NCBI GenBank assembly: GCA_024449915.1
Contig: JAMZAV010000902.1
Span: 62,001 to 126,000, forward strand
DNA length: 64,000 nucleotides
Reading direction: 5' to 3'
Origin: Sweltsa coloradensis
Lineage: Eukaryota; Arthropoda; Insecta; Plecoptera; Chloroperlidae
Position 1 is the first letter of the stretch; each line of letters begins with the position of its first letter. Below the pieces are notes generated by a model. It saw only the letters and a program-made list of their open reading frames with translations. It was not told the DNA's origin and ran no database searches. This document shows positions 33,773 through 45,564 of this stretch, piece after piece. Both the position numbers and the translations under genes were made by a program.

Positions 33773-34551
33773 CTAGGAAAACGCTAAAGTCCCGCCGCGT
33801 TGATGGATGAGCTTTTTTTAAGTTTTTAGTTTGCGTGGGATATCTTTACTTTTACAAGTGTTTTGCTTTACTGCCTATGCATTGTAGGTGATTGTTGCCA
33901 AGTTTCTATTGTTAGGCCCTAGGCCTACTTGTCAAATGTTATTATTTACCATAAAAAACTTACATTAAAATCTTTATTTCTATGGATTCTGGCTAACTTT
34001 TCCAACTTTTTCTTTCAAAAGGTACTACATCACCATAACCTTAATGTCCATGTATAATATGAACGTTGTAGCCCCACCCATTTGGTCATAATCGGCCCAA
34101 ATGGCACGAAAATATCGCACTAAACCGTAAAAAACTTATATTAAAAGCTTTATTTTATGGATTCTGGGTAACTTTTCCAAATTTTTCTTTCAAAAGGTAC
34201 AACATCACCATTACCTTAATGTCCATGTATAATATGAACATTGTAGCCCCACCCGTTTGGTCAGAATCGGCCCAAATGTCACGAAAATATCGCACTAAAA
34301 ATTGAAAAAAATCGTAAAAGTACGATATTCATGAGAAATATTTCTTCGATTGTACCGAAAAACAATACACCTCTAAGTTCAGAGATTTCGAAGGTCCCCT
34401 CAAATTTTCATCAAGATCGCTTGTGTCGTTTGCCCGGAATCCTGCTAACAAACAGACAAAAATACAAAAAAAAAAAAAAAAAAAAAAAAAAACATTGGAG
34501 CTAAATTTTTTGGGGGGTCAGTGAAATTGAAGTCTTCGCTTCGCTCATCCA
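33773..34551 (-). mobile_element. Helentron-like element, family H2, copy 2
   Basis: On the minus strand begins TGGATGAGCGAAGCGAAGAC and ends in GCGTTTTCCTAG with the GC hairpin. Flanking T on both sides. Contains the two ~180-bp H2 direct repeats and a long A tract (about 34466-34491). Closely similar to 13590-14369. Confidence 0.85.
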
Positions 34552-35089
34552 ACTAATTAATTTTTCTCCTATCACAAAGTGAAATTATGTGTAAAATTTT
34601 ATTAACCTCTAGTATGTTTGGTTCATCATGATTTAAAGAAGGCATCCTTTTAAATGTTGGTTTGTGTTCTTTCGTGCTAGTCAATGTGCACGTGTTCTGT
34701 TGTGCAAAAACTTGTGTCAGCCCCAATAAGGTTAAACTAAGGAGCGTTAAGATTAGGCAGATTGAGAACTGACTCAAGAATTGCCCAAACGATTAAAAAA
34801 AGTGGAAGATATAAACTGAATCTCTATCTCCAATGAGGCACCAACCTAAACTGACTACTGCCTTGGTATGACTGTGGCATAACCGTGTCAACTATGAGTG
34901 ACAAAACTTTATACAGCTAACACAAATGGAATTTAAAATATTATGGAACCACATTCACGCATAAGAGAAGAATTAGCTGTAGTTTAAACATCTTTTCTAT
35001 ATACTACAGTCCGTTTGTGGGAAGAATAGCTTAAATGGAAGGTAAGTAAATAAAGCACACAAAATATTATTTTGGGAACTTTTCCTCAA
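34552..35089. other. No gene recognised
   Basis: Featureless AT-rich spacer between an H2 and a family B-related element. Confidence 0.5.
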
Positions 35090-35367
35090 CTAGGAAAACG
35101 CCAAAGTCGTTGTTAGACGAGTGAGCGAGTCATGTGTTGAGTACCCGGGAACATTTGCATTTAAGTTTGAAAATTATATTGGTATTAATAATAGTTTTTG
35201 ATTAGTAGGTATAGCCTAAGAGCGCGTCAACTGTAAGGCCATAATGCGTCTTTCTAGCCTATGATAGGCTATGGAGGTTTTAGGTAGGGGGAAAGAAAAG
35301 GAATGTTAACGGGTACTCAGCACATGACTCACTCACTCGTCTAACAACGACTTTGGCGTTATCCTAT
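35090..35367. mobile_element. Stand-alone family B fold-back element (element A)
   Basis: Both ends carry the family B 3' terminus in opposite orientation: CTAGGAAAACGCCAAAGTCG from 35090 and CGACTTTGGCGTTATCCTAT at 35348-35367. About 65 bp of each arm pairs, through GAGTACCCGGG / CGGGTACTC. The middle (about 150 bp) includes CTAGCCTATGATAGGCTA. It equals the 3' terminal module of family B units, present without their body. Confidence 0.75.
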
Positions 35368-35981
35368 TTGCATTCAATATTCTTTTTTGAATTTGTTGCC
35401 AAAATTGTTGTGTTTTAATGCATTGTTGTTGTAATATTATTTCTATTTAAAATCTTTACTTAACTAAAGTTCATTGTTGTGTCTGCAACTATGTAATTAG
35501 ATTTATTTAGTTGTCCTCCTTTGTCAATCAGTTTTTTTAACTGAAATGGACAGACGTTAAATAAATATATAAATAAAAAATAACTGGAAAAAGGTCACAT
35601 TATTCCAAAGTTATTTTTTGGAGAAATAAATGCACATCACAGTCCATAATTATATTATAATGAAGTCAAATTCAACATATTATTATTAAACACATGACTC
35701 GAATAACAATGATGTATGAGATTGGTAGAAGTAGGTTCCGGGTTGACCTAAAACATTTTTAACTCCATAAGAATAGCATTGTTGGTGGAGGTGCCGGGTC
35801 CTTGATTTTGTTATTTATATTACGGGGAGAGATATTATTGCTTTGGTATTTTTTGAAAGTGTAGCACATGTGGCGGTGAATTTATTAATTAAGTGTGTTT
35901 CAAATATAATAGGTCAGTGTACTATAAGCAACACATAGCATCTCGGTACTTGTACTTGCTCTCACAATCTTTTGTATTTTT
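35368..35981. other. No gene recognised
   Basis: AT-rich. Contains the motif TGGTGGAGGTGCCGGGTC at 35783-35800. Confidence 0.5.
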
Positions 35982-36405
35982 TATTTTGTGTGGTTCGTTG
36001 GTCTTGAGGTTAGAGGCCCTGCTTCCAATGCAGAAGGTCCAGGGTTTGATTTCTGCTCTAGGCAGAAGTTTTTAAACTTCTAATGTGGACTTAAGTCATC
36101 AGTTCTTGGCTGTGGAATTTGTAAATTGTGATTTGGAGCCGTCCTAGCAACAAGGAACATAATAAATTCTTATGCGGTTCCGAATCAGACGTGCTGATTT
36201 TGGAGCTGTCTGCGGGTGGAATAGTGTCCAGTTTGATTGATTGGTGTTTCCTTCTTAAATATGTCGATCTCTAGTTGGTCATTGTTCGCTCGCCGATGAT
36301 GTCGGCGCCTACAGGGTTAGCTTGGTCTGCTATAATTTTAATTTCTCCCCCACCGAAAATCAGTTCTATGACTGAGTGGGTACTCTAAATACGAATTTAT
36401 CTGAT
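35982..36405 (+). mobile_element. tRNA-derived SINE, family S3, near full-length
   Basis: Head TGTGTGGTTCGTTGGTCTTG, anticodon arm CTGCTTCCAATGCAG, B box GGGTTTGATTTC (mutated from TTCGATTCC). Body GGAGCCGTCCTAGCAAC and 3' hairpin block ATCAGTTCTATGACTGAGTG match 10307-10779. Confidence 0.85.
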
Positions 36406-36654
36406 GAGATGTTGTAGGCTTTCACGACTTCACGAGAAGACACGAATTTACCTGTTTTATTTATTTACAACACAGTAAAACATGTTGGCCGAACTCATCA
36501 AACAGTCTTATGTTAATTATTTGCTATTTAAATTTAAGATTAAAAGAAAACGCTGCACTTAAGTTAATATATTTGCTCGTTAAAGGGGGGTTTGAGTTGA
36601 TAACATGTTTGTTCCGTAACATTGAATGTAACCGTTAAAAGGCTCATATAGAGA
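36406..36654. other. AT-rich spacer
   Basis: Nothing recognised. Confidence 0.5.
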
Positions 36655-37487
36655 AGCCATGTGTTGAGTACCCGGTAACATTACTTTTTTTCCCCTACCT
36701 TCGGCCTCCCTAGCCTATCATAGGCTAGAGTGGCGCATTATGGCCTTACAGTTGACGCGCCTTTACACCAACTAAACTTTAAAACCATATTATTTATACG
36801 AATATAATTATCAAACTTACCTAAATATGCAAATGTTTCCGGGTACTCAACACATGACTCGCTCACTCGTCTCACAACGACTTTGGCGTTTACCTAGTCT
36901 GGTTGGCCAAGGTGTCCTTATAGCCGAAATGTGGGAGACGTGGGTTCAATCCCCTTGTCGAAAAAGATTTTGTTATTTCTGGATTGTATTTTAAAAATTG
37001 TTAAACATGTTTTGAAATGCATATAACGCAGTGTAGTCCATCATCTGTGACAATACTATGGAAATCATAGCCAGTACGAAATACGTGTAAATATTGCAAG
37101 GTTTACTCAATCTACGAGCGGAATTTGGGGGTACCTTGACGTTCAACATTCGATAGACCTTGCATGAGCACGGCATTTCACAGCCAGGTAAATAACAAAC
37201 AAAAAATATTTTTTCTCATTGTAGTTAAAGAAATTTCCATACATTGGCAGTCTATTTCTCAGTTTATTATTTCTTGTAGGTTTAAATCGAAATGGACTGT
37301 GCTCATTTTGTTAGCAGTTCTCAGTTACCTGGTCATGGATGTCTGTTTAAAATTTCAGCTCAATCTATTTGGCCGTTCGGCCGTATGGGATCGGACAGAC
37401 AAACATACATACAGTCAATGCTCACGGCCAAGGCCCGATCGAGTATAGCGTTAGGAAAGACTACGTTCGCTGCGCTCACTCGTCTAA
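36655..37487 (-). mobile_element. Family B Helentron-like element, 3'-truncated, with a different interior
   Basis: The minus-strand 5' end TTAGACGAGTGAGCGCAGCG is at 37487, followed by ~220 bp matching the 5' part of array units (TGTCTGTTTAAAATTTCAGC on the plus strand). The fold-back module lies at 36655-36897 with one CTAG arm; the terminal arm is deleted. The ~280 bp between lacks the tRNA-like block on this strand seen in the array units. Confidence 0.7.
36898..36985 (+). mobile_element. tRNA-like SINE S2 head
   Basis: GGTTGGCCAAGGTGTCCTTA ... ATGTGGGAGACGTGGGTTCA ... TGTTATTTCTGGATTGTATT parallels the S2 head at 16759-16962 in the opposite direction. It sits inside the family B element immediately after its inner CTAG. 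Confidence 0.65.
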
Positions 37488-37879
37488 CCAAACACTTCAA
37501 GATAAATGTTGAAAATATTGTCTTAAATGTTAACATGTGTTATCGTTTTTGTTTCCATGACACCGATGAAAAATGAAGACATCCCTTATGTATGTCAGAT
37601 GTCAGACTTGCAAACATAAACTAAAACTAAAAATATCGTTACAATCTCATTGAAGTGTTCACTGAAGCTTCAGCCAACCTCATGTTAAGTGTTATTTGCT
37701 CTCTCCGAAATTTCCATAACATTTTAATTTTTTTTTTTCGGTTTTCGTCTCAAAACAATTTCGTTTCAATTGAATTCCAACATGAACATGAAATTGTTTT
37801 ACTTTGCAGAGAATTATATAGTGAACAAAAAAAGAACTAATTGGAGATTTAAAGTTTGTCTGGTAAAAAGCATTAGGTT
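37488..37879. other. No gene recognised
   Basis: AT-rich. The 166-codon minus frame (37692-38192) overlapping here is proline-rich because of the G-run at 38061 and has no known domain; I do not call it. Confidence 0.45.
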
Positions 37880-38115
37880 CCCGACGAGAGAGGTAATCCT
37901 GAGGGAGCCGAGTGGGGCAAGCCGGCCGCGACCAGGGTAGTCGAGTGCGGCGAGGAGAGAGTTTGGTCGCAGCTAGGGAGGCGAGGTGGTTTGATCTGTT
38001 GCCAATAAGCCGCGCGACTTTATTGTTGTCGCCGTCCTCCCGACTTGTGGTCCGGCTGTTGGGGGGGGGGGGGGGGGCGTATATCCGAGTACAAAGTGGC
38101 GGATTGACGGTTTGA
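37880..38115. other. GC-rich island with 17-base G run
   Basis: CpG-dense relative to its surroundings (GGCCGCGACC, GTGCGGCGAGG, AAGCCGCGCGACTT) and ends with a poly(G) at 38061-38077. Could be a promoter or first exon of an unidentified gene; no supporting ORF. Confidence 0.35.
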
Positions 38116-38690
38116 AGCAAAGTGGAGGAATACGAAAGAAAAGAATATAAGCATAGTAAAGGGTTGATAAAAAATTTGGTAACAAATAACAATTTAGATT
38201 TAAATATTTTATTTTAGGAATAATTCCCGCTTTAATGTACAAATCAGTTTCTCATAGTTTATTTTAAAGTTATTCCTTGAAGTAAAAACAATACACGATC
38301 CATTGGGTTATATATGCATGAATAAATAAACTGATTTAAATTAATTATAATAACTATAATGCTAATATATTTACAAAAACATTCTGATTATCAATTTAAA
38401 TATGTTATAAAAACATTCGTATTATAGCACACGGCTAGTTTAACATTTCATTATTACGGATTATTATTATGTTGATTTATCCCATTTTTGGTTTATATAT
38501 TTTATATTTTATTGTTTTTCTTTGATAATCAGTTTTTGTCCCAGAATATGATAAATGTATCATAAATAATTTATCAATTCCTATGTGGAAACTCTACGAG
38601 CCAAAACGGATGCTTACAGTAGTGTAAGCATAAATGTAATGTTTAAGTGGAGGTGCCGGTCCACGATAATTTGTTCGCTTAGATCACACG
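38116..38690. other. AT-rich spacer
   Basis: Contains the shortened dispersed motif GTGGAGGTGCCGGTCC (38647-38662). No gene. Confidence 0.5.
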
Positions 38691-39394
38691 GTCAATTGAT
38701 TGGATATTGCTTTACGTCTCATATTTATGCAACTTGGCTAATCGAGACGAAGGGAGGGACGTAAGGGATGACGCGGGGGGACAAGGGGTGGACAGGCCTG
38801 TGCTGGTCAGAACCAGCCACAAGCATATGGGGAGGGCAGGGGTTCCCCCACGCAGATTTGCGCAATGCGCAATGCGCAATACAGATTTGAGGAATGTCCA
38901 ATAAAGATCACCCTTTAAACATGTGTTAAGATGCCGCCAACGTATCTTTGCGCACCAGTCGGCCATGACAGTCGGTGTAACGTCATCTGAAACTCGTATA
39001 TTTGCCTTTGGAATGTAAATTTTTACGGAAACCTCGATTCGATTTCGATGCTGATTGGAAATCAATATACCGGAGTAATACCATGGCATTTAGATTTTAA
39101 CATAATTAGGCCATTGTAAAATTTGATATACCTTTAGCAGATTTATGCGATTCCTAGAAAGTTTCTAATTCATTATACATCAATCTATCATTCCCAATTT
39201 TGGAAGAGTCTATGTTTTAAGCAGACCAAAACTTATTTGAAAAGCGGCATTACAAAATATTTAAAATTCATGAGAAAGAAAGCGCAAATGAACAAATTTT
39301 AAAACTTACTTGAAAACTTTCTTAAAAATTCATGAAACTTATTAGAACCTACGTAGACGTGGAGAATACTTAAAGCAAATAAATAAATAAGTTG
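38691..39394. other. Purine/GC-rich patch then AT-rich DNA
   Basis: 38745-38850 is G-rich (GGGAGGGACG, GACGCGGGGGGACAAGGGGT). At 38861-38881 the word GCGCAAT occurs three times in tandem. The 125-codon minus frame (38712-39089) has no domain I recognise. Confidence 0.4.
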
Positions 39395-39560
39395 CCGCCT
39401 CGGCTCGCGCTATGACGTAGCATGGTCGAGGCCGTGTGGGAGTTGAGCGTGCAAAGAAATTCCGCCTCACATGGCGCCAAAGTGGAGCCCGAGTGTTGTG
39501 ACGAAACAGGGTGGAAAGACGTCACTCAAATCTTAGCGCGATGTGTCTTTGTGTCGTAAG
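39395..39560 (+). promoter_or_regulatory. Promoter-like CpG-rich cluster with E2F and CRE-like words
   Basis: GGCGCCAAA (39473-39481; reverse complement TTTGGCGCC, E2F-like), GTTGTGACGAAA and AGACGTCAC (39517-39525, CRE-like) lie within CpG-rich sequence. ATG at 39541 is followed by a donor-like GTC/GTAAGT at 39555/39556. Suggests a short first exon; speculative. Confidence 0.3.
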
Positions 39561-40544
39561 TTCGACGCGAGCGACAGACAAATCTCCTACGTGGTTATTC
39601 ACGCATTAGCTCTTGAGCAATCTCCAGAGACGACTTATAGGGGAAACTTGTTTGAGCCAAGGCTCAAGGAAGAGCTCAGAAACAAGGGACCTAAGTTGTG
39701 TGTGCCAATCTTTGTAGTTGTATTTCGGTGGTCATATTTTTCAATCGTTTAATAAAGCCAGTGTAGAGTAAGTCAAGTGGGTTAGTTCCAACTTATTCCG
39801 CCCCAACTAGCATAGTTTTTTACTTCTAACTCATTGCCAAATTGTTCAGTGAGTCACAAGTCTTACATGGGAGTTGAAAAGCGAGGCCAACTTACACACA
39901 TTACCAATCAACTAGATAATTGTGGTTAAAATTAAATGAATTAATAAAATGCAGCTAAACCTGTTTGTATTAGAATGCAAATTAATTTCAAATTTTTTAC
40001 TTCAGTATCATAGTATTCAAGTAATTGGTCCATTTTGACTCTCTGAAATTCATGTATGTGTTTGTTTATGTTGGGCTATCACTTTGGTCTACATATGTTT
40101 CAGGCCTACTTTAAGATTAATTTTTCACTTTATTTAATTTGATTTCGATTTTTTGAAAATGTTTTTTTTATCAATGCATATAGTGTAAAGTAGTCATCTT
40201 ATAGACGTACTTGCAATTGGTAGACTGAGAAATTAACAATAAAAGAGTAATACTGTAAATACTAAAGTAAATGCTTAGATAATATTCTTCCACCTTATTT
40301 CCACAATAATTTGGTTGTTAATCACCCATACAAAATAATGTTAAGTAAAATGGTGTGTTTACCTTGAGCGGTCATTTCATAAAAATATGTTTTGTATAGC
40401 ATAAAGTTATTACGAATATAATACTTGTGTTCAAGCTATAAATAAACATAAATATCAAATATTTACATTTATTTATTTGTCGCCAGTCTTATTCAGTTTA
40501 GAAAAAAACTGTTTTATTATCATGCAAACAAATTAATACACTGA
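39561..40544. other. AT-rich DNA, no gene recognised
   Basis: No structured or coding signal found. Confidence 0.5.
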
Positions 40545-40790
40545 TGCACGGGGCAAATAATATTAAAGTGGTTCCAACGAAAGAATGCAGATGGCTCGAA
40601 ATTGTTTTCCCAACATAACAACTTTGTCAACTCTATTCACGCTAGCTCAGCGTGGATCTAGCACACGGAGGAACTCTGTGATCTAGCACAGATCATTTTT
40701 GCTTGCGTTGGTAAAAGATATTTCTCTTTCATTGACAAAGGCGACATTCCATTAACCGTGCTTTCATACAACCCTACCACTACAAACATC
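40545..40790 (-). repeat. Dispersed repeat R1, copy 2
   Basis: Inverted relative to 28227-28417 with the same blocks (AGTGGTTCCAACGAAAGAAT, CAGCGTGGATCTAGCACACG) plus about 37 extra bases around 40698-40735. Confidence 0.8.
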
Positions 40791-43444
40791 TGCATCCTTT
40801 CGTTGGAGTTAGTATATGTGCGAGAGGGTGAGTTTTACTCAGTGTTGCGAAACCGTTTCCGTACATTACGTGATCATTGTTCTTCGAAAACACTCTTCAA
40901 AATAACAACTCTTTAGCCGTCTGAGAACTTTCCCCGGATTCCAGCACTACCGCTGTTCTCCCATCTGTCGTCTCGATCTCCCTCGCTGCACACATCAAAC
41001 ACCGAGCACCACGCAATCAATCAAACTCCAGCCTATGTAAGCGGCTCGGCTTTGCAATGTTGCCATGGTGAAATTGAATTACTTGTATTGATGCTTTTAC
41101 AAGCGGAAGAAGAGAAATGGCTGTTATCGTTCGGCTCCTGGCAAAGTGGATCTTACAAAGTGTGGTCGAAGATTGTTCCGACTATCTACAGCAGGAGTAG
41201 AGAAGATGGGGTGGCTTTTGACTTTTTCCGCAACCTCTTCCGAAACGCGGTCGCCTGATAGAAGGGTGAAAAATAACAAGAATCGTCACAGACGAATTCG
41301 GCGACTTTGCGGGTTCACTGTGTTAAAACGTACTTAATGTTATCGCCTACATCAAGGTAGCTTGAAATTTATGAGTGGTTACAACTTAGAAAAAGCGCTT
41401 TGATGTTGAATTGAATATTTTAAACGTTGCATGAAAAAAGTGATGTATTTTATTCATTTTTTTATTTTATTTTTACGAACAACCACTCATATTATTTTAA
41501 ACAGGATCTCTATTTAATGCTATACTTAAAACTAATCCCTTATAAACAATTTCGAAGACTTTAAAAGAAGACATAGTAAATGATATAAATGGAACAAATA
41601 TAATTTTAGCACAGTTGTTTAATCCGAAAGAGTCACTATGCTTTAAGCATTATTATATTGCACTTGTTAGACCATGGTCCTGTTTCCAATAAAGATTTAA
41701 ATAATAATACAAAGGTTTCAAATAGGCAGTATTTCCTTTCTAAACCTGGAATGTATTGTTTCATGGTTTCAAACTAGAGAAACGTTAAGATCTTGTTAGC
41801 AAATTCCTCAAAGATTCGGTTGGCATAGAAAGCTAGATACACTCGTTTACAATGACAACACATATCTTAGTTTATATTAAATTCAGAACAGTATTTTAAA
41901 CGTGTAAATATATAACTTATCAAGTCACACATTCCTTCTTTAATATACACCCATTCAATTCAAACGCAATCGTTACTTTAAACGCAGGAAACGAAGATAC
42001 ATCCCGTTCCTATTTCAACTGAATGTATTTGTTACAATCTATGTATCTAATGAAAATAAATGGGGCCTTATTTATCTTGCTTACACTCTTTCAACTTCTT
42101 ATTTCCTGATACATGGGTCTGCTGCGCTATCGGTACAGACGCAGTCCACCGATCTTTACGATACTATTAGAGGCGCTCTAGTAACCTAGTACTTTTACGA
42201 CCACAGTGCAAAGCTATGTGACCTGTTGAAAGTTATATTAACCACTGGCCCTGGCTGGCTATTATAGCTCTTACGGTAGCGAGAGAGATGGGAAAGAAGG
42301 AGCTGAGGTAAAAAGAATAAAAGTTTATGTTTGTTCTATTATAGAAAGACAGATGGAATAATATATTAGACGCTTTGCATTCGATTGTTAACAACGAATG
42401 CAATTTGTAAGGTTTTGAGCGGGCTTTCGAAGAAAATGCAAAATGAACGCTACACAACATTTGAATGGAGCAAAACCGTTACATCAATGTATAATTTTAT
42501 GAAATTAAGTTATACTAGGCACGAAGCACAATTCTATTTTATAGGTAATGCAACGTACAGGATTTTTTTTCTTTAACGTTTATCTTGACAACCAATTAAA
42601 ACTTACTACATTTATGCAGACATAAGAACTATAGTTAAGTTTGAAATAGTAATATAACAACAAAAATTTGTAATCATTTTGCTAACATATTCAAAACAAA
42701 AACAAAAACTTCAAAAATGAAGAAAAAAGTTGTACTGGTCCAAGAAAATTAATAATCTGGTTTTGGAAGGTTACCGGCAACTAATCATGCTTACTTCCGC
42801 CCGTACAAGCTGTCTCAAGAACCGCATAATATGATGTTAATCCCAAACTGATAAAAGTTGCAAAGTTTAGAACTAATCTCTCAGAGCTTTTTCATAATCT
42901 TACCTTGTGAAACTTTTAAAATAAATATACCCTTGGACTGTGTTTTCTTGAATCAGTTTAGTCACTTTTAAACATTGAGTTGGGCAATTGTGATGTAAGA
43001 AACTCATAAAAACGTACCATAAAATTTATAGGTGTGACAGTTTTCAATGTTGTGCTTCATACAATGAATGATTAGACAACTTAAAATTCTTGTAAATTGC
43101 TCTCAAGTTAAGCTCCCCTTTAATGTATTTTAACGTGGAAGGCCACAGTTGCGCTGGGACCACCAGAACCATCCAGCCATTGATCTGCTGCCAAGTCGAA
43201 TGGTCCTCGAATCTGTGGGGAATGGAGGGATTCACTGATGAAGTCTGGCAACCATGCTCAAAAGAGCTTCTATTGCTTAATTGGGTCAATCTAATGTTAG
43301 TGTTTACTGTTTAGAAACTTTATAGTCCCAAGACGCACAACCATACTTGTTTCAAAATAAGAACAGACAGGAATTTTAAATTCACAGCTGCAAAACAATT
43401 TTGAGAATTAAACCTACCCAGGGTGCAATGCATGCCACTTTTTT
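40791..43444. other. No gene recognised; two GC-richer patches
   Basis: Patches at 40900-41310 and 43125-43270 have balanced base composition. The second is open on both strands for about 60-80 codons, but neither translation matches a family I know. An exon in either cannot be excluded. Confidence 0.4.
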
Positions 43445-43449
43445 GGTGA

Positions 43450-43655
43450 ACTAGTTATATGTTGCGGATGGGACAATTGTGAAGGGATGTCCAAGGGCTA
43501 TATAAGAGGACTCAATCCCTTGCATTCGGCTGAGGTAAACCTAATAAAAAAACTTCAGTCAGGATTTCCGGTCACACGACGGTATTCGATCCCGGGACAT
43601 CTCTAGTTAAAGTAAAGCGTTTAGCGCTCGAGCCAACATTGTCGGTATTATGGAA
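43450..43655 (-). mobile_element. tRNA-derived SINE, family S1
   Basis: TATGTTGCGGATGGGACAAT (tail side) through CTTCAGTCAGGATTTCCGGT to GCGCTCGAGCCAACATTGTC (head). The B box has mutated to GGTATTCGATCCCGG. Confidence 0.82.
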
Positions 43656-45563
43656 AGAGAAAGAGGGAACAATACAAATGTCATGATTCAAGCACGGTAC
43701 AGACCAAGCTCCTCAAGATCTCCATGCGTACGCCGCTCTACTCGATCGCCGTGAGTCCTGTGGGAAAGTGGAGTAGGTTCAGGCTGTGATGCAATCTAAT
43801 AAAATCAGATGGCCGTAACTAAGACTCTATATTTTCTTCTCTGTTGAGTCAGCAGTTAGTCGATGGACGCTCTAAACCGAAACTCATACGAAAGATGTGT
43901 TCAAAAGTCTTCCAACTAGTACGTTATTACTCACTTGAAGAGAGGCATCGTTTTAGGATAAAAGGTAACATTTCTTCCAATAAAAGTGGAAAATATACTG
44001 TGATGAATATCATCATTTTACGTAAAAGATAATCCACATAAAATGACTAAAATAAGCAATTATTATTAAGATTATGGTCCAAACTATACAACTTCTTTCT
44101 TCATGGAATTTGTTTTCTGGCTTTTGCCCTGATAGACTGATACAAAGACCTTCAAATGAAAGATTAATAAGTTCTTAAACCTTAATGAATGTTTTATTTA
44201 GTCTCTCAAAGTTAGTTCTTAGGAACAGTATATCAAGGCACAAGACTAAAACATAAGCCAGCGATATTAATTAGTTGTTGTATCGTTTGAAACATGATCT
44301 ATATTGTGAATGATAACCCTAGTAAATATATATGATCCCTTAACTATCATCTTCATTGATTAATTCATCAACGTCCTTATAAACTTAGCGACTGTGCATC
44401 CATAATCTTACTTCGCCAATATGAAATAAAACAACAAATTATCTTACATCAAATCAAGCCCAAGATTATCACCTTGCAGAAAATATCCCGTAGATAGTCA
44501 ATATCTCTAAGAAATAATCCACCCCTATTTCCTGACCCCGACAAGAACTACCCCTAGCCCACCGAGAATCATGTACACGTAGTTCTTACCCCCCTCACAC
44601 CTATCACTTGCAGCCTCGCTTGCGCTAATTCACCCCAGCACACGTTCAACTCGTCCAACTAGGGATAGCTTAAACTTAGTTAGCTAGTTAGCCGTGTTAC
44701 GAGTTAAACTATCGTTATAATATGGCAGGGTGGTGCTGAATTTATACAGTTGGCCAGCTGAATAAATTGTTATGTAATTTGAATGAGTTTGCGTTGAGAA
44801 AATGTGGATGCAGAAATGGTAATGGATAAAAGTTTTTAAAAACTTAATTTGAATGAGTTATTCTGTTGAAATAAAAATATAGCCCGTGGTGTTCGCTAGC
44901 CCATATCATGTATGAGTGGAACCATTTTCAAATTAGTTTTATTAACTTTGCATTTAGATAGGAAAACTAGAAACGAAAGCTTGTTAAAACCATGTATGTT
45001 TTATGAAATGTAAAAAATGTAATGCAAATATCACATTTCACTAAATAAATAAAATGAATAATTCCAGGTTTTTATTGAAATATGAATTGTTAAAACAGTT
45101 TTACTCGCAGCAGTTTCAAAAGAATCTAACAAGTAGGACAGTTATATTCTTATTGTAAAAATGTAAATTGAGTTTAGAGAAAATTTAAATCTAGACGAAT
45201 ATTTAAATTTGATTACTTTGAAAATAATTCCAGAGTTTGTGTCACAATTTGATGATCAGTTAAAAAAATTACAAAAATCAAAGTGACGACCACTAGAGGA
45301 AACATGTTTTGAAATGTTGATATCATCTTAAAAATATTAATGTTAAATGGTGTTTTGAACATTTTAATTATAGAGATTCAATGCTGGAAATGTATTTGTT
45401 TGGAACGCGTTTCCCTAGAAATTATAATTTACAACGATTATGTTATTCCGTTTTATATAATTAACGCGCATCTTCTTTAAAGAGCTAAAGTAATGCTTTA
45501 AAGATATTTCTGTGAGATGTATTATATAAGTAGCATCAGTGAGAAAATATATCTATACTTTTG
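43656..45563. other. AT-rich DNA, no gene recognised
   Basis: No supported feature. A 9-bp inverted pair AAGAACTAC/GTAGTTCTT near 44540-44590 is the only structure noticed. Confidence 0.45.
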
Positions 45564-45564
45564 T

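Noticed and set aside
37692..38192. 166-codon minus-strand ORF, the longest in the window
   Set aside because: Proline- and arginine-rich because it crosses a G17 run and a CpG-rich patch; no domain or codon pattern. Other frames of the same patch are also open.
38712..39089. 125-codon minus-strand ORF
   Set aside because: No known motif and no splice or start context; composition follows the GC-rich patch.
43044..43314. Exon open on both strands
   Set aside because: Neither translation resembles a family I know and no convincing splice sites were seen; left as unexplained.
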